Source of the DNA: Candidatus Bathyarchaeota archaeon
Lineage (GTDB): Archaea > Thermoproteota > Bathyarchaeia > Bathyarchaeales > Bathycorpusculaceae
Assembly: GCA_029879735.1 (NCBI GenBank)
Contig: JAOUPS010000002.1
Location: 1-64,000 of the forward strand
DNA length: 64,000 nucleotides
Reading direction: 5' to 3'
The translations under genes were made by a program, and so were the position numbers. This document shows positions 62,746-64,000 of this stretch, piece after piece. Each line of letters opens with the position of its first letter. Position 1 is the stretch's first letter. Under the pieces are notes generated by a model that worked only from the letters and a program-made list of their open reading frames with translations, was not told the origin of the DNA and ran no database searches.

Positions 62746-63862
62746 TTAGCCTCTGAAGTACTCCATTATTTTTTTCATGCATTTAAAGGAGCTTTTCATC
62801 TTGCGGACGTCGAAGAAGAAAGTCATATTGAATAGCACGATGTGCTTCATGCCAACTTTGCTGAACCGTTCTATTCGGCCTATCATTTCATCTGGAGTGC
62901 CGTACGTGTAGTAGTCTTCACATATCTTCCTAGGGACCTTTTCCAAGGCTTCCAGCATTGTTTTTCGATCGTATCTCGTGGGAATGTAATCGAGGAGTCC
63001 GTAGAAGTTCTGCCCCAGAGGATGCTGAATGCCGTAGCGTTGAAAAGCCTCACTCGATAAGGTCAACATGTAGTTTTTCGCTAGCGGTGCTTCAAGCATC
63101 CTGAGACATTCGTTGTGATCTTCATCCAAAACTGTGTAAGACCATAGAGCGGGAGTTATCTCATCTGGGTTTCTGCCTGCCTTTCTCGCAGATTCTCTTA
63201 TTGTTCCAAGTCCATCCTTATAGAAGTCGATATCGGGGGTTGCCGGTAACCATCCGTCTCCCAGTCATTTCAAGCATCTTTGGTCCATGGGCTCCAATCC
63301 ATATCGGAGGATACTTTCCTTTCTCATAGGGCTCCAAACCAAGGACAGCGTCTTTCAATTTCCAGAATCGATCGTCAAAATCCACTTTTTCATTGTTTTC
63401 CCAAAGCAGTCTAATTATCTTGATGGATTCTTCAAGCCTTTTCACCGGCTTGTTCCACTCGATCCCGTATGGTGCGACGTTTTCTCTTTCACCTGCCCCG
63501 ATTCCAAGGATCACTCTTCCCTTAGATATATGATCTAGCGTCAAAAAAGCCTGGGCGAGCATACCTGGATGTCTCCTAAAAGCCTCAGTAACGCTTGGTC
63601 CCAAGAGAATTCTTCCAGTGTTCCACGCAGCTACAGCTAGAGTACAAAACGCTTCAAAGAACACGTGTGGATTCTCTTGGAACGCCGCTAATTCAACAAT
63701 GTCAGGCGTCCATATTGATTCAGGTACCCATCCCATCAGGTGGTCTGGCCACCACGCAGAGTCGTAGCCTGAATCCTCAATTCTCTTTATTGTGTTGATA
63801 CCTTTATCGAAAGGAGGGAGAAATGCACCCATGGTTCCAATCTTTACCTCATTAACATCCAA
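62746..63862 (-). pseudogene. F420/luciferase-like oxidoreductase with frameshift
   Basis: Reading leftward from 63862, the first 200 codons (DSAWWPDHLMGW, RVILGIGAGERENVAPYGIE) are an LLM enzyme like the one at 56.8 kb. After LEMTG the frame shifts near 63258-63264; in the other frame the sequence resumes as GDGWLPATPDIDFYKDGLGT and continues to the stop at 62746. The two parts make a full-length 370-aa protein. A recent frameshift or a sequencing error fits the otherwise intact sequence. Confidence 0.75.
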
Positions 63863-63934
63863 TTTTTGTCACTGAACAACATCTTTCACACGGCTTATTT
63901 AAAATGTGTTGTATGTTTGAAGACTACTGACCAC

Positions 63935-63967
63935 AGTGGAGATATCACCTGCAATTTCCCTTTTTTT
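63935..63967 (+). repeat. Dispersed GGAGATATCTCC-family repeat, copy R5
   Basis: AGTGGAGATATCACCTGCAA differs from the 20-base core at two positions and is followed by TTTCCCTTTTTTT, like R1 and R3. It lies upstream of the LLM gene start. Confidence 0.65.
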
Positions 63968-64000
63968 GGATTTACCGTAAAAAAACTTTCTCACATTTCC

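Overview
The window is chromosomal DNA from an archaeon, most likely a Bathyarchaeia-like member of the TACK group. The archaeal evidence is a 319-nt SRP RNA with a TATA box about 27 nt upstream, Orc1/Cdc6, NurA-HerA, an RPA-type OB-fold protein, a pyruvoyl arginine decarboxylase and near-leaderless promoters. The lineage is an inference from gene content; no rRNA is present.

Layout. 1-2.2 kb: end of an aldehyde ferredoxin oxidoreductase gene and an acetamidase/formamidase. 2.3-9.3 kb: accessory DNA with a tyrosine recombinase, a WD40-ROC GTPase-TIR protein, small phage/plasmid-like genes and a broken ParB-like gene truncated after a Walker A motif. 9.4-13.8 kb: a 1446-aa secreted protein combining PKD domains, an alpha-toroid and a gingipain-type (C25) protease. 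14-17.8 kb: DNA repair (HhH glycosylase-like protein, NurA, HerA). 17.8-28.5 kb: a defence/mobile island with two DNA methyltransferase-type genes (one a probable type IIG restriction-modification enzyme), a HEPN gene overlapping a HEPN-nuclease gene, and a replicon-like operon (RHH regulator, two tiny proteins, SF3/AAA-like ATPase).

28.6-44.3 kb is housekeeping: aldolase, two different PfkA-type phosphofructokinases, SRP RNA, an SSB-like protein, GalT, a triosephosphate isomerase/DUF89/glycogen-debranching operon, arginine decarboxylase, Orc1/Cdc6, a nucleotidyltransferase, and the molybdopterin genes moaC, moaB and moaA. Together these give sugar and glycogen turnover plus the cofactor needed by tungsten/molybdenum enzymes such as the oxidoreductase at the left end.

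44.9-51.2 kb holds the most striking structure. A methyltransferase gene is cut in two by a 5.19-kb insertion (about 45,548-50,738) bordered by a 4-bp ATGC duplication; removing the insert rejoins the reading frame exactly. The insert has no recognisable transposase or recombinase. It carries six genes, one with a PD-(D/E)XK nuclease signature, and repeated TGTAACA-type motifs.

51.3-64 kb is anaerobic metabolism: a flavoprotein, an HdrA-MvhD fusion whose MvhD domain has lost its cysteines, an HdrD-like protein, F420/luciferase-like oxidoreductases (one frameshifted), a crotonase, and two 2-hydroxyacyl-CoA dehydratase/benzoyl-CoA reductase-type subunits. This suggests fermentative acyl-CoA or aromatic chemistry coupled to ferredoxin.

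Two unexplained dispersed families run through intergenic DNA: a ~33-bp element with core GGAGATATCTCC (five copies), and GCGCGCGC blocks (seven exact copies, all intergenic, all after 32 kb).
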